DNA of 64,000 bases from Mesostigma viride (Eukaryota > Streptophyta > Mesostigmatophyceae > Mesostigmatales > Mesostigmataceae): NCBI GenBank assembly GCA_009746045.1, contig RPFO01000072.1, forward strand, positions 590,105 to 654,104, read 5' to 3'. The position numbers and the translations under genes are program-made. Positions 44,695 through 55,430 of the stretch are shown here, piece by piece. Under the pieces are notes generated by a model. The model saw nothing but the letters and a program-made list of their open reading frames with translations. It made no database searches and had not been told where the DNA came from. How positions within the stretch are numbered: the stretch's first letter is position 1; every line of letters begins with the position of its first letter.

Positions 44695-46215
44695 ATGGCG
44701 ACGACACAAGAACATGAGGCCCAGGAACCTGAGCGTACGTATTTCCCCATGCATGTCTGTTTTTGTGTTTCCTTGGTTTGTTTTTTGGGCATTTTCAGCA
44801 GCTGACAGGAACGCCATTGGCATTTTCTATTCATTCTTTGCAGGCTGGAACCCCTCTGACGACCTTTTTGACCACAACGACTACGACCACCTGGACGACG
44901 CAGGCACGGAAGTCAATTCGCACGCTGCGATCGACGACCTGGTGGCTCAGTCTCGCCCTGCGGCTGCTCCCAGTACGTGGTCTGCTGTTTTATGCATCCC
45001 TTTTCGATTGCCTGCTGGATTTTGCAGGTGATGGCCACTATCTGTTGGATGTTGCAGGTGATGGCCACTATCTGATACATTTTGCAGTTGTCTGTGTGTT
45101 TTCCTTTGCATGCAGGCCTGCTGCGTGGTGGTCCCAGCTCCCGTTCTCGTTCTGGAGGCGCTGGGCCCAGCGGTGGGGACTTAGCCGCATTGCAGCGCCA
45201 GCTGAGGGAGACGCAGGAGGAGTTGGAGCGCGAGAGGAACCGCAGCAGGCGTCGTTCTTTCTCCCCTGATCCCACTCGCGAAGAGCTCAAGAAGATGCGC
45301 TTGGCTCTCGAGGAGGCGAACCACAAGATCACGTGGTTCGAGAAGAGGCTGGCGTGCTGCGACATCTGCACCGAGCCCTTCGGCACGGAGGGGAAGTACC
45401 CCATCATCTACCTCGTGGAGGGCGTCCACACCTGCGTCCCTCAGCACTGCAACAAGTGCGCTGATATGCTCGAGGCCCACGCTCTGGAGTATAATTCTAC
45501 CAGGCCCAACGCCCGTGTGATTGGCAAGCGCTGCCCAGAATGCAAGGAGCTCCTGATGCGCACTGGCAGCCAGTACAAGCGCAATGTGGGTGTCGACAGA
45601 CTCACATTCACCCTTGTGAATGTGCGTCTGTGCGCTCGCGGGTGCGGCGGCGAGGTCGTGCTCGGCGAGGAGGCGATTCACGACAACACCTGCGCCAAGC
45701 TTGTCAGGCCCTGCCCCAACAAGCTTTCTCTCCCTGGTGATAACGGCACCGTGACCATCCTGGGCTGCACCTACCAGGCCACCAGCCGCGAGGACTTGGA
45801 TCGCCACCTGCGCGTGGTGGACAACGTGTCAGAGTGTGGTTTCCGTGGTCTGCCGGCCGCCATCGCCGCCGCCGCCGCCGCTGCTGCTCCTCCTGCTGCT
45901 CGTGCTGCTGCTCCTGCTGCTGCTCCTGCTGCTCGCGCTTCTTTCGCTGTTCGCGCTGTGGGGGGGAATGCGGATTACCCCGCGGGAGTCAACGGTTTCC
46001 TGTCCGCCCTGCAGTACATCAGGGATCACCCCCAGTTGGAGTGCTCCGGGTCTGCGGGCAATGCACTGGCTGTGGCCTTCTTTGAGGCACTCGGCGGTGG
46101 CGTTGGGTGGGACGCGCTGGCCGTGAGGCGGTTGGTGGAACGCTTCCGCGATGCGACGAGGCGCATTGTTGAGAGGGACGCACAGTTGGTTGCTGATGTT
46201 CAGCCCGGGAGGTGA
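44695..46215 (+). CDS. RING/SIAH-like protein, three exons (422 aa)
   Basis: Exons 44695-44734, 44844-44972 and 45116-46215, joined by GT-AG introns whose donors are both GTACGT. The phases fit and the total is 1,269 nt. Exon 1 encodes MATTQEHEAQEPE; exon 2 an acidic segment (DDLFDHNDYDHLDDAG). Exon 3 encodes Ser/Gly-rich sequence, a coiled coil (LAALQRQLRETQEELERERN) and a RING-type cluster: CDICTEPFG, HTCVPQHCNKCADML, KRCPECKELL. A SIAH/TRAF-like zinc segment follows (LCARGCGGEV, IHDNTCAKLVRPCPN, LDRHLRVVDNVSEC), then an Ala/Pro run and a helical C-terminus. A RING E3 ubiquitin ligase role is likely by family. The second intron contains a 33-bp unit with TTGCAGGTGATGGCCA repeated, offering alternative acceptors. 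Confidence 0.78.
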
Positions 46216-46329
46216 TTGTGGTTGAGGATGAGTAGGGGGTCTAGAAAGGGGAAGGGGGCTATTCCTCCCTGTAGTGAGTGTGCCCTTGGATGCACCTCGT
46301 TGAGGACACTGTTGATTAGGACTTTGGCT

Positions 46330-46392
46330 ATTGTACATTGTAATAAATAAGACTCATTGCATGCAAATCCAACACCAATGCATCATTAGATA
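46330..46392 (+). terminator. 3' end element shared with the Cys-rich gene
   Basis: TTGTAATAAATAAGACTC followed by TTGCATGCAAATCCAACACC. The minus-strand sequence at 41640-41580 has the same series (TTGTAATGAATAAGACTC, TTGCATGCAAATCCAACACT). Contains TGTAA and AATAAA-like polyadenylation words, so it is probably the 3' end signal of both genes. Confidence 0.7.
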
Positions 46393-46522
46393 GGAACCCG
46401 CGGCCCGCGAATAGGACTTGAACGGATATCCCATGATACTAGAGGTTCCCACGATACTGGCGCCTGTCACAGTACGGCCAGGTGGACGGCCGGATGGACG
46501 GTGGGGTCGCCCTAGGGTTTAG

Positions 46523-46757
46523 TAGCACTCTTCTAAAAACAGACTCCATGGGGATGGTGCAGTTTGTGCACAGGCAGATGGCCAGAAGTAGGGACTTGGA
46601 TTATCTCCTTCTTAAGGAGTTGTCCTCCTTGGCCAATATTGAGCATATCCCTGGGGTTGACAATCCTGCTGATGCTTTGACCAAGCTAGTGCAGAAGGCA
46701 GCAGTGCAATACAAGGTTCTTCAGTCTCTGATGGACCCATCTCAGCAAGCTGTCTAA
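46523..46757 (+). pseudogene. Copia-like RNase H C-terminal part (20-kb element)
   Basis: Continuation of the frame cut at 39270: LLKTDSMGMVQFVHRQM, then DYLLLKELSSLANIEHIPG and VDNPADALTKLV, the usual ADxLTK end of Copia RNase H. Stop at 46755. Together with 38043-39270 it forms a complete RT-RNase H frame if the cassette is removed. Confidence 0.88.
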
Positions 46758-47707
46758 GCTGGTGCATGGTTATAGGGCATTGGAGAGCAGATTGTGTGGT
46801 AGTGTCAGCATTGTGACTGGCATAATACCTGTATTTTAGTCTGTACTAAGGCTCATGGACCATGGTACACTCACTCTGATTTTAATCAGGATACAGCCAG
46901 GTTTTGGCTGGGGTTCATGCTGTTGACTACACAAGGTTGACAGGTCCATTACAGACCATGTATTCTATTTTAAAAGAAATGTATATTTGTACATACTTCT
47001 CACAATGGTCTGGGAACCTTTATTCTGGGGTTTATAGGGCGGGGTTCGATTCCCTGGTATTATGTTTCTACAAGCTGGCCTGTTCAGGTGTTTGCCTGTT
47101 CAGACTTCCCTAGTTCCCCAGGGCAGGATTTAATTGTTGCCTATGTGTTTCATTTTGTCATTTGTTTGCTGTGGCAGTTTACCATCTGGCAAGTAGACGG
47201 GCGCCGTAAGACGGGCGCCAATAGACCCCTGTTGAGAGAATGACAGGCAAACTATTGTAATACGCCTTACTTTGTCAAGTGGTATTTTAATTGTCATGGA
47301 TTTATTGTACTTATATTGAATATGTACTGGGTTTTATGGGATTAGTATCTGGAATTAATGTAACTCACCGCCAGAAGGTCATTGTACTGGAGGCTCTACC
47401 GAGGTGATGGGATTAATTTCTGGAGAAGACCTCATAGAATTAACCTGTATGTATTTAATTTTGTGTGCTTCTAATATCTGGTGGTACTCTGTAATGCCAC
47501 TTCCATAGGTTTTTATCCATTTCTCATGGAATGGTTTTCCCTGTGGCAGATCTGTTTCTTTTCCAGTTCCTTAAAAGAAAGGGCTGGGGGAATGGCAATG
47601 GCCATTAAAGACATCTGTTCAAGCTTCAAGCTGGAGTGAAGGACATTTCAAGCTACTTCAAGGGTCCCTGGCAGGGGATGTAATCCCTAAAGAAAAGAAG
47701 GGATTGG
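46758..47707. other. 3' untranslated region of the 20-kb element
   Basis: AT-rich, without credible frames. Contains a short duplication GACGGGCGCC (47198 and 47211) and ends in the purine tract just before the 3' LTR. Confidence 0.7.
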
Positions 47708-48325
47708 AGTTAACGTAAAGGATTTACGTTAGATGGATAGAGATTGTTACGCTCTTTCCAGCGGCACCTTGAACGCCTCATTTGGTTAAGGAACGTAAAA
47801 GTTATGACGTTTCCTAGGCTGTGCCGACAGTACCCGGCGCGCCACTGTGGGCGCGTACGGACACAGGATGTACAAGTGTCACTTTGATAGTCCGCAGGAC
47901 GTTGACAGGACTTGTACAGGACTTGATGGTCAATTGATAGGTAGGTGTGCTGTAGCGCGCCAGGACCTATGAGACAATTGATGCTGACCAGTGTACGGAT
48001 AGGTCCACAGGACTAGCCGTATGGACAATTGATAGATCTGCGCGCCAAAGGCGTGCCAGAACTCTGTGTAATCAATTGATTGACAGTTCAGCTGTGACAG
48101 TGCAGCTGAATACTTGGACGCGTCCCTAACAACCTATATGAGTGACTTGGTCACACCGGGACGCTAGTTCTTGCGTGCACGTTCTCTTGGCACTGCGACC
48201 CTGTCGCCTGTGCTGCGTGCAGTCTTGGAAGTGACGTGACTTACGTCTGTGTTTCCTGATTATTAATAAAGGCAACTTCCTGCAAGAACCATGGCGGAAT
48301 TCGTGGCATTCTTACCCTCACAACT
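47708..48325 (+). repeat. 3' LTR of the 20-kb element
   Basis: 618 bp, AGTTAACG...CACAACT. The one difference region I see against the 5' LTR is CCAGAACTCTG here against CCAGAGTCTG. Followed by the TCGTC duplication and LINE sequence. Confidence 0.93.
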
Positions 48326-49590
48326 TCGTCGGCGTAGATGATGTCTGCCAGCCGAATCTCCGTTTCCGCTCCGCCATGCCAGAAGTGGTTAGCAACCTGC
48401 ACCCCTGGTTCCCTACCCACGATGCGGGCAAATCGCTTGCGCGCCTGAATCATTACGTATTCGATCACAATAACGCCTGAATCATTACGTATTCGACCGT
48501 GTCGAAGGCCTTGATATAGTCAACAAAAATGAAGACCATGCAGCGGCAAACTGTCAGGGCAAAGGCGACGCACCTCCTCCATCAACCGGCGCGCGACAAA
48601 CACAGCCATGACAGTGTCACGACCACGACGGAAACCCATCTGAGACTCACCCAGGTGTGGGTCCAGCACGGCGCGGAGCCTGTGCAGCATCATGCGCATG
48701 ATCGAAGACCTTCAGCGCGGCGCTCTGGAGGCAGACACCCCGGTAGTTACCATGCAGGGTCAGCAGCAGAGCCCTTCTTGTACAGCATGACGCGGATGGC
48801 CGTCTGCCACTCAGCAGGCGGAGGCTCGTCAGAGAGCAGGACACGGTTGCAGAACGCCAGCAGAAGATCCCTTGATTGAACCGTCGGGTCATGCAGGGGT
48901 CTTAATTCAGCAGCTCAGCCGAAAGGTGGTCGGCACCGACCGCCGCGTCGTACCGCAGGCGAGCAAGGGCGCCGTCCAATTCCTTCAAGGTGAAGGGGTG
49001 GACGACGTGTCGTCGGTGGCAAGGCAGCCCTCCTGCAAGGCGGGGACTTGGTAGTCCGCGGCCGAGGAGGGGGGCACCGGCGGCGGCGGGGGTCCTGCAA
49101 CCCCAAGACGGGCGGCCGTCTCGGGGTGAAGCGGCGGGGGGGGGGCGCGAGCCCCACCTGTCAAGGAAACATGGTGGGCCAACCAGCGGTCAAGGCTTAC
49201 CGGCGCCGTGCCGTCCCCCGTGTGCTCCACCGGGGTGCGCTGCCGCCGGCCGCCGAGCCGGTCGAGGTGGTACCACGTGTCCTTGCCCTGGTTGCGAGCT
49301 TGGCAGGCCTAGTTGGCATCTGCGATGCACTGGGCCGCCTCTGCGTCGTGGGCGTGCTCGTAGGCCTCCACGAGGGCGGCCTAGAGCACCGGTTTCTGCA
49401 GCGGGTCCCGGTTACGCTTGAGGCGGTGCCGGGTGGCCAAGACATCGGGGTTCTGCATGGCGGTAGAGCGGGCCGGGGCGGCGGCGGGGCATGACCGGCA
49501 GGTGTCGGGCCGCCAGCAACGGGGCACGGGCCGCAAAGCCCGCAATTAAAAATTTGGCGGCGTTGGGGGCACCTTTGTCCAGCTCGTCGA
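48326..49590 (-). pseudogene. LINE ORF2 fragment: endonuclease/RT N-terminal part, 5' piece of the split element
   Basis: On the minus strand, in several frames: VDELDKGAPNAAKFLIAGFA, then RT segments including YRGVCLQSAALKVF, FRRGRD (RT motif region), and MIEYVMIQARKRFARIVGRE ending in RLADIIYAD at 48330. The next codons are at 28245, 20 kb away. Multiple frameshifts show decay older than the LTR insertion. Homologous to the plus-strand LINE at 51695-54305 (compare YRGVCIQSAALKLF). Confidence 0.8.
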
Positions 49591-51597
49591 CGTTGGGAGT
49601 ATCTGTAGCACATAGCCCAGAGAGGGGGCATATGAGCCTATAATACATTCTAAGCTTCTTCCTGCAAGGGTGGGAATGTAAACGACCCTTGCTCTAGGTG
49701 CCCCAGGACACCTGCAGCCCCATGATCTATTGACACTATCAAGCCATGCCCATGCAGCTAAGGGGGAGCCTGTCATGGGGGGGAAGATCAGCATAGCTAT
49801 ATAAGAGCTACGGCATGGCGTCTCAGCAGAGAGTGACTCCCTGCATGGGCACTGCATAATGAAATTAAGCTAGGCATGCATCATCTGGAGTGTGGCTTAT
49901 CATAGGCACACATGTACATGACTAAAAATGCTAGGCCTCAGCTGGTATAGTGCCTGTAGTAGGCGGGCATGTACAAGGCCACGGTCTACTAACTATTCTA
50001 CACTACTGCTGCTGTATTCCCCTATAGGCTGGGGCGTCTGGGGTCGCTGGGGCCGCGCGGTGGTCGAGGGGGTCGCGTGCCAGGGCTTGTGGCCGACGTA
50101 GATGGCCGCCCCCTTCCAGTACACCGGCTGGCCCGCCTTGGTCTGCCGGAGCTGGAGGTAGGTCGGCCATAGCTCCCGTCGCCGTTGATGCTGCGCCAGG
50201 ATCAAGTCGTCGTCCACGGTGAAGGGAGCGGTTCTCAAGCCGCTTGCGGCGTCTGAGAAATGAAATCTTGTCCGATGGGCTCTCAAAGTCATGAGAAGAA
50301 GCGGAGGCGCCCCTGCCTTACCCCGCGCGCGGGGGAGGCGGTGGGCGGTCAGCTTGATCTCACCAAGAAGGCGGCATGCGTGCAAGGATTTTGCTCTCAA
50401 ACGCACGTGCAAGCTTCTCGGAATTCTCACCTTCCTCCATGTCGAAGTTCTTGACGATGGCGTTGAGGCTGCGCTTGGCGAGCTCGGCCTCCTCGCGGAG
50501 GTCACGCGTCTGCCGCTGCATGGAGCTGGGCTGCGACGACGGAGGTGGTGGAGGTGGTGTGCTGCTAATAAGCATGTCCGCCCAGGTCGTGATGCAAGGG
50601 AGGAGCATCGCCGGCCAGGCCAGCAGGGGCTGGCTTGGCGGGAATGTCCTTCACCACCTGGGCGGTGAGGCCTGCGGTGTTCTGCAGGACCTCGATAGCG
50701 ATGGCATTGTCCTTGAGGCGCTGGTCGATGTCGCGGAGCTGGGCGGTGATGGCGTCGGAGGTGCATGGGGGTGGTGGCGGTGGAGGAGGCGAGGAGGGCG
50801 GAGGTGGCGGTGGAGATGGTGGAGAGGAGGGGAAGCTCGGCAGCCAGCGTGCCGCCCATGGCCGCCACATCTGCATGCAGCGATGGGGGCCACGTGCTGC
50901 TCGAGGGCCTCCACGTGCTGCTCGAGGGTGAGCGGATGGAGGATTCGGTTAAGGTGGTGGTGAGGGGCTTGAGGGGCCAGAGCTCCTCGATGGAGCGGCC
51001 AAGGAGGGAGAAAAGAGCGAATTGCTGAAGGTGGGGGCGGCGGGCGTTGAGGACGTCCTTGTCGAAATAGCGCCTCTGGAGGAAGGCATTGACGAGGCGG
51101 CCTTGCATGGTGGGAAAGCTGCTTGCCGTACAGTTTCATAAGAGAGGCGTGCGTCCCGAAAAACACGTAGGCCATGCAGGATGCGATCGAGTGTGAGCCT
51201 GTCAAAAAAGCCAGGCTGGCTGGCGTCAAAGTCGTACTCTTCCAAAAGCCCGTCAGGGCGACTGCGCTTGGGTTCAGGCGACGCCGCTGGCGAGGCGAGC
51301 CCGGGGGGCTGGGCGACCACTAGAGCTTGGCTAGTGGCGCCGCTGCCTTCTGGGCCGGTGGGCGAAGCGGCAGCCGGAGCTGCAGACGTATTTTCATTGC
51401 CGAGCGCAGCCGCCAGGCTGCGTTGCGTCGAGGAGCGTTTGCTCGTCATATATTGCGTAATAGCCTCGTAAAATTATATCAGCATGTGCGTCGTAGAAAG
51501 CCGCGTCGACTGTGATATTCACGGCTAAATTCGGTGCTCAAACGTGAAAGTTATGAGCTCCGCCACGTCAGCCATGCTACCTCGTGGCTCGTGGCTG
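49591..51597 (-). mobile_element. ORF1-only L1-like (half-L1) element, copy 2
   Basis: Same plan as copy 1: two GAGCCAC heptamers, 5' UTR (51595-51450), ORF1 (51449-50031), and a 3' UTR with GTACATGCCCGCCTACTAC and a tail ending CTATGTGCTAC...ACTCCCAACG at 49591. The 3' UTR follows ORF1 directly. At its 3' end it meets the decayed LINE ORF2 of 48326-49590, so it either inserted into that LINE or was joined to it by template switching. Confidence 0.75.
50031..51449 (-). pseudogene. L1-type ORF1 protein gene, frameshifted (copy 2)
   Basis: Starts MTSKRSSTQRSLAAALG. N-terminal domain with FDASQPGFFDRLTLDRI, coiled coil ITAQLRDIDQRLKDNAIAIE, helical segment LREEAELAKRSLNAIVKNFD, and RRM-like to C-terminal domain ending with FTVDDDLILAQHQRRRELWP and AAIYVGHKPWHATP. 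Frameshifts at several points, including C/G homopolymers. It aligns along its whole length with copy 1. Confidence 0.72.
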
Positions 51598-51694
51598 CAT
51601 GGTCAATCATCTGCATGGTCAATCAAGGAATATGTGCTACATGATCTCCCAACGGAGGCATGTTATAATTTAATTTAATGGCCCTTCTCAGGGA
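51598..51694 (+). repeat. Relic LINE 3' tail
   Basis: A direct repeat CATGGTCAATCA, then GGAATATGTGCTACATG and CTCCCAACGGAG with a TTAATTTAA tail. Same words as the 3' ends at 26415, 26555 and 54254. Confidence 0.6.
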
Positions 51695-54305
51695 TACGCA
51701 CCCCACTCCGGCCACCCAGAACAAGATCGCAAGGACTTCTTTGCTGCACTGGAGACCCTGGCGAACGGCATCCCTGGTCGCAACTACCTCGCTCTGCTGC
51801 TGGACGCCAACGCCACGCTACCACCGGGTACTGGCGGATGTCAGCACGCCCCCAACGAGGCGTTCGTCGACGCGCTGGACATCCCGGCCAGCCACGCCCA
51901 GCTGTTCGCTGCCGGCCCGGCATCGGCCCTTCGGCACCTCGCTGACAAGCTTCCCGCGGCCGGGGCCCTGCTGCCCCCCCGCCGCCCGCCCCGCTTCACC
52001 AGCCTGCACCGGCTCCCCGCCGTCATCCAGGCCCGGCAAGCCCTGTGCGACAACAGCGACCCCGCCCGCTACGCCCGCCTCAAAGCCGATTACCACTCGG
52101 CCATCCGGCAGGCGACCAAGGATCGAGCAGGAGGACCTTCATGTCCGCGAGTACTTTGCCCACCTCAAGAACCAGCACGGCAAGTACGCCTGGACCCGCC
52201 TGCGTCACGCCCAACGGCCCGCCGGCGGCGCGCAGCCGGCGCCGCGGACGCTCTCTGGCTCACCGCGCAGCAGCAGCTTGACCAGTGGTATTCCTCCCAG
52301 TCCCGGCTGCTCGGCGCCCCCCCGCCGCCTCCGCCGCTTGGCCCTCTGGCGGCCGCACGCCTGGCAGTAGTGCCTGCGGACGTCCCTGCGCCGCCCACGC
52401 CGCCCGCCGCTGAGCAGGACTACACATACCCAGCCCTGACGGAGCCCCTGGCCGACCCCAACGAGCTCCCGCCGTTCACCGAGCTCGAGCTGAGCACCGC
52501 CGCCAAGCAACTCCGCTTCTACGCCGCCGTGGGACCTGACCAGCTCCCAGCCCCGGTGATTAAGCTGACGGCGCTGACGGGGTTCCTGCTTGACGTCTGC
52601 AACCGGATCCTGCTTGCCGACGCGCCGCCGATTCCTGAGTGGCAGCACAGCTACCGTATTATGCTGTACAAAAACAAAGGTTCCCCTGACGACCCCGCCA
52701 ACTACAGAGGAGTCTGCATCCAGAGCGCCGCACTCAAGTTGTTCATGCGCATGATCCTCAACCGCCTTCATTCTGCTCTCGACTGTCACCTTGGGGAAAG
52801 TCAAATGGGCTTCCGTCCTGGGCGCAACACCGTCATGGCCATCTTCGTCGTGCGTCGCCTCTTCGAGGAAATCGCTCTCCTGCAACCTGGTGAGTTTCCC
52901 GCCATCCTGATCTTCGTCGACTTCATCAAGGCTTTCGATTCTGTCCTCTGGGACGCTCTATGGGCTGTACTTGCTCGCGCTCGCGTCCCCACTCCCCTGA
53001 TTACCGTCATCCGCACGCTGTATGAGGGGTCGACCACTTCGGTGCGCACTCAACACGGCATTACCCCGCCATACCCACTGCAGACCGGCGTCTGGCAGGG
53101 TTGCGTCCTGTCGCCGTACCTGTTTATTATTGTAGTGGATTATGTTATGCGCCGGGCACGTGCTCGCTTTGCTAGCATTGCAGGCCGTGCCCCTGGCCTG
53201 GTGATCACGAACGAGCTTGGAGAAGGGGGGCCGACTAACAAGCAGAATTTACTAGCTGACCTCATTTACACCGACGACATCACGCTCATCGAGAAGCCGG
53301 AGTCTGCCCAACTTTGGCTGGACTGCCTGGCGCTCGAGGCTCGGGCGGTTGGTCTAGAAATCAGCCCCAAAACGGAGGCGCTGGCCCTCGGCATGGCAGG
53401 GCCCCCACCGGCACACTCCGCCTCTTAGACCATGCCGAGGTCAACTACCCTCCTTCAGGCCGCTTCAAGCTGCTCGGCAGTTGGCTTCCCGACTGCGAGG
53501 ACGACATGACGACACGGATCGGCATGCATGGCGTGGGCGCACCTCCATGACCACCGCCGCTGGTGGAGCAACCCCGCCCTACCCCGGATCGTCAAGCGTG
53601 ACCTCTTCAAGGTCGTCATTCTGACGATCCTGACCCACGGCGCCGAGACCTGGACACTGACGCAGGAGCTGGAGCAACGACTCGACGGCGCCGTCGCCAA
53701 GATGCTGCGCAAGGCCCTTAACATCCCCTTTGGTTTGCACAGTAGTAATGAGGATTTGTACGCTGATTTGCCCTATGTTTCTCACATTATTAGGCACAGG
53801 CGCCTGGGCCCAGCCGGGCACCTGGCCCGCACAGATCAGGTAGATACATCAGATAGACTAGCTGGCACCAAGCCCGCCCAGCCTGGGCGATATGTCCTCA
53901 CCTGGCGTGCCCCAGGCCGCGCGCGGCAGGGCCGCCACCCGTGGACTTTTCGTGATAGACTCGGCATGGACATGTGCTACACTAGACGTGACGGGCTCAC
54001 GCCCGGGCAGCCTCCAGGTTTGTCTGTAATATGGAGACAGATGGTAAGTAGTGATGAAGGAGACCACCCCCAAGCCTGTGGGGGCTCCGCGTGTGACCGC
54101 GTATGGCATTCATAGCGATTCGGGCCGCGGTGCCCACCCCCCTGTAACTAGGACCTAGATAGCTTACACCATTCCATCCCATGTTCCCCTCCCACTGAGG
54201 ACTTATGCTCACATGACGCAGTCACGTGTCTATTAATTAATTAATTAATTCTCAGGGATATATGCTACATGTACTCCCAACGGAGTTATGTAATTAATTA
54301 ATTAC
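51695..54305 (+). pseudogene. 5'-truncated LINE (L1-type) ORF2: endonuclease end, RT, C-terminal domain
   Basis: Begins inside the AP-endonuclease domain at YAPHSGH, then EQDRKDFFAALETL. After a frameshift near 52100 it continues with EDLHVREYFAHLKNQHGKYA. The RT frame 52370-53428 is open: YRGVCIQSAALKLFMRMI, FRPGRNTVMAIF, LIFVDFIKAFDSVLWDAL (motif A), GVWQGCVLSPYLF (motif B), DLIYTDDITLIEK (motif C; YTDD where YADD is usual) and GLEISPKTEALALG. A frameshift near 53420 leads to HGAETWTLTQELEQRLDG. The 3' UTR ends with CTACATGTACTCCCAACGGAG and a TTAATTAAT tail. Not functional as read. Confidence 0.88.
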
Positions 54306-54725
54306 GTGTGTTTTACGTTACGCTTTACGTGGCAAAAATGGGCACGTAATGCCTTTACGTACGTCGTCCTTTACGTTGCCTTTCTACGTCATTTTACGCG
54401 TAAAAACGTAACGTTAAGTGGACGCAACGTAAACCCGTATGGGAATGTCGGCTGATGGTTGCAAGGTGAAGGGGCTCTTGTAGGCTTAATGGCGCCGCGT
54501 CGGTGCGGCGCCAGGTGGTGCACGGACAGCAGTGTCTAGTTTTTGCATGGAAATGGTGGATCGAAAATATGAGCGTTTGCATGAGCTTTTGTGCGGTTTT
54601 ACGTTTTTACGTTACGTTACGTATTTACTCTACGCACGTAAACCTTTTACGTCGATTTTACGTTTTACGTAACCCTTTTCTCCGTTACGTTACGTTTACG
54701 ATACGTTAGCTTATGTTACGTCAAC
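54306..54725. repeat. ACGT-rich block (TTACGTTACGT-like words)
   Basis: Two dense clusters (54306-54440 and 54598-54722) of ACGT cores in TTACGT, TTTACGTT and CGTAACGT contexts, separated by ordinary sequence. Similar words (TTAACGTAAAGGATTTACGTTAG) open the LTR of the 20-kb element. No ORF of note. Confidence 0.7.
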
Positions 54726-55034
54726 TCCCTGACCCCCCTTACGCCCAACCCTGGTCTCATGCTAACCGGGTCATGGATCCAGCACAAGTAGCGGCCAGGA
54801 TTTACGCACACAATAATGCACAAAGCTATATGTGCTCGGTATAATACACCCAGATGTCCGTCAATCACTGACCATTCTTTCTGTTCATGGCTCAAAGAAA
54901 CAACCGCTGGGAGACAACAAAGCCAGCCGGACTTTGACACATCTTATCAAAATAGCAAATCAGGTGCCATATACTGGTCAATGGCGCTAGCAATGTGCCC
55001 AACCTGTTAGGGCTGTCACCGGCCTGCTATGCAC
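54726..55034. other. Intergenic stretch, nothing recognised
   Basis: Ordinary composition, no frame above noise and no repeat detected. Confidence 0.5.
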
Positions 55035-55430
55035 TCAGTGCGTCGCGCTCAGGGGGGACGCGCCCTGGATGTTGGGGTGGCTCCTTATCGCCTGCAGCTC
55101 AGCGATCAGGTTCTTGGACAGCGTGACCAGGTCGTCATACGACAAGTGCATCAGGTCTGGCACGCCGCCATCTGGCAGGCCGGACTCGACCGGGTGTGGC
55201 AGCAGATTGCCATGGCCCCGGAGGAAACTGGAGATCGACCGCCTGCGGGACTTCTTGACCGAGACCGAGCCGCCGGCATCGGCGGGCAGGGAGGTTGTGG
55301 ACGAATTCTGGGCCTCGGTGACTTCATCCAAGATCATCCGGGTGTGCGATCTCGGGGAGAGGGCCGCTTGGCGGGGCGACACCACGGGGGGCTTGGCCGT
55401 GGCTATTTCGTTCTCGCTGCCCTCATCCAT
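55035..55430 (-). CDS. Hypothetical protein or terminal exon (about 131 aa)
   Basis: Minus-strand frame, ATG at 55430 (MDEGSENEIATAKPPVV), stop at 55035. The middle is Ser/basic (VKKSRRRSISSFLRG); the C-terminus LSYDDLVTLSKNLIAELQAI looks helical, possibly a short coiled coil. The frame is open upstream to 55688, so a longer exon is possible. No domain recognised. Could be the end of a host gene or chance. Confidence 0.35.
   Translation of the reverse strand: MDEGSENEIATAKPPVVSPRQAALSPRSHTRMILDEVTEAQNSSTTSLPADAGGSVSVKKSRRRSISSFLRGHGNLLPHPVESGLPDGGVPDLMHLSYDDLVTLSKNLIAELQAIRSHPNIQGASPLSATH

Larger units (their letters stand above)
39276..46517. mobile_element. 7.2-kb inserted gene cassette with F-box-like and RING-like genes
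   Basis: Flanked by TTTAG at 39271-39275 and 46518-46522. Removing the segment and one TTTAG joins VTPF to SSTLLKTDS in frame and gives a normal Copia RNase H, so the boundaries are secure. The ends (GAGGCGCC... and ...CGCCCTAGGG) are not an obvious terminal inverted repeat or LTR. No transposase, integrase or RT is recognised. Motif YCCCAYGATAC occurs in both subterminal zones (39573, 39627; 46425, 46447) and near an internal promoter (40826, 40868). Gene order: F-box-like (-), Cys-rich (-), F-box-like (+), RING-like (+). It could be a non-autonomous DNA transposon that captured or evolved host genes, or an integrated fragment of a virus. Confidence 0.82.
28246..48325 (+). mobile_element. 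20-kb nested Copia-like LTR retroelement
   Basis: Bounded by near-identical direct repeats of 617 and 618 bp, with 5-bp target duplications TCGTC at 28241-28245 and 48326-48330. The ends are AGTT...AACT rather than TG...CA. A purine-rich tract (AAAGAAAAGAAGGGATTGG) precedes the 3' LTR. I could not find a TGG-type primer-binding site behind the 5' LTR. Internal order: an extra ORF, gag with zinc knuckle, integrase, a protease-like domain, RT, RNase H. It is interrupted by a non-autonomous Copia element (33050-38037) and a 7.2-kb gene cassette (39276-46517). Without these it would be about 7.8 kb. The LTRs differ by only one substitution and one indel that I noticed, so insertion was recent although several internal frames are broken. 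Confidence 0.9.

Noticed and set aside
45834-46126. Leu/Cys-rich plus-strand frames over the Ala/Pro run
   Set aside because: Shadow frames of the GCC/GCT run in the RING-like gene.
39276-46517. Cassette as a Helitron or Polinton
   Set aside because: Helitrons make no target duplication and Polintons make 6 bp and encode polymerase and integrase; neither fits.
46511-46523. CCCTAGGGTTTAG at the cassette end as telomeric repeat (TTTAGGG)
   Set aside because: Less than two repeat units; more simply the cassette end plus the TTTAG target duplication.
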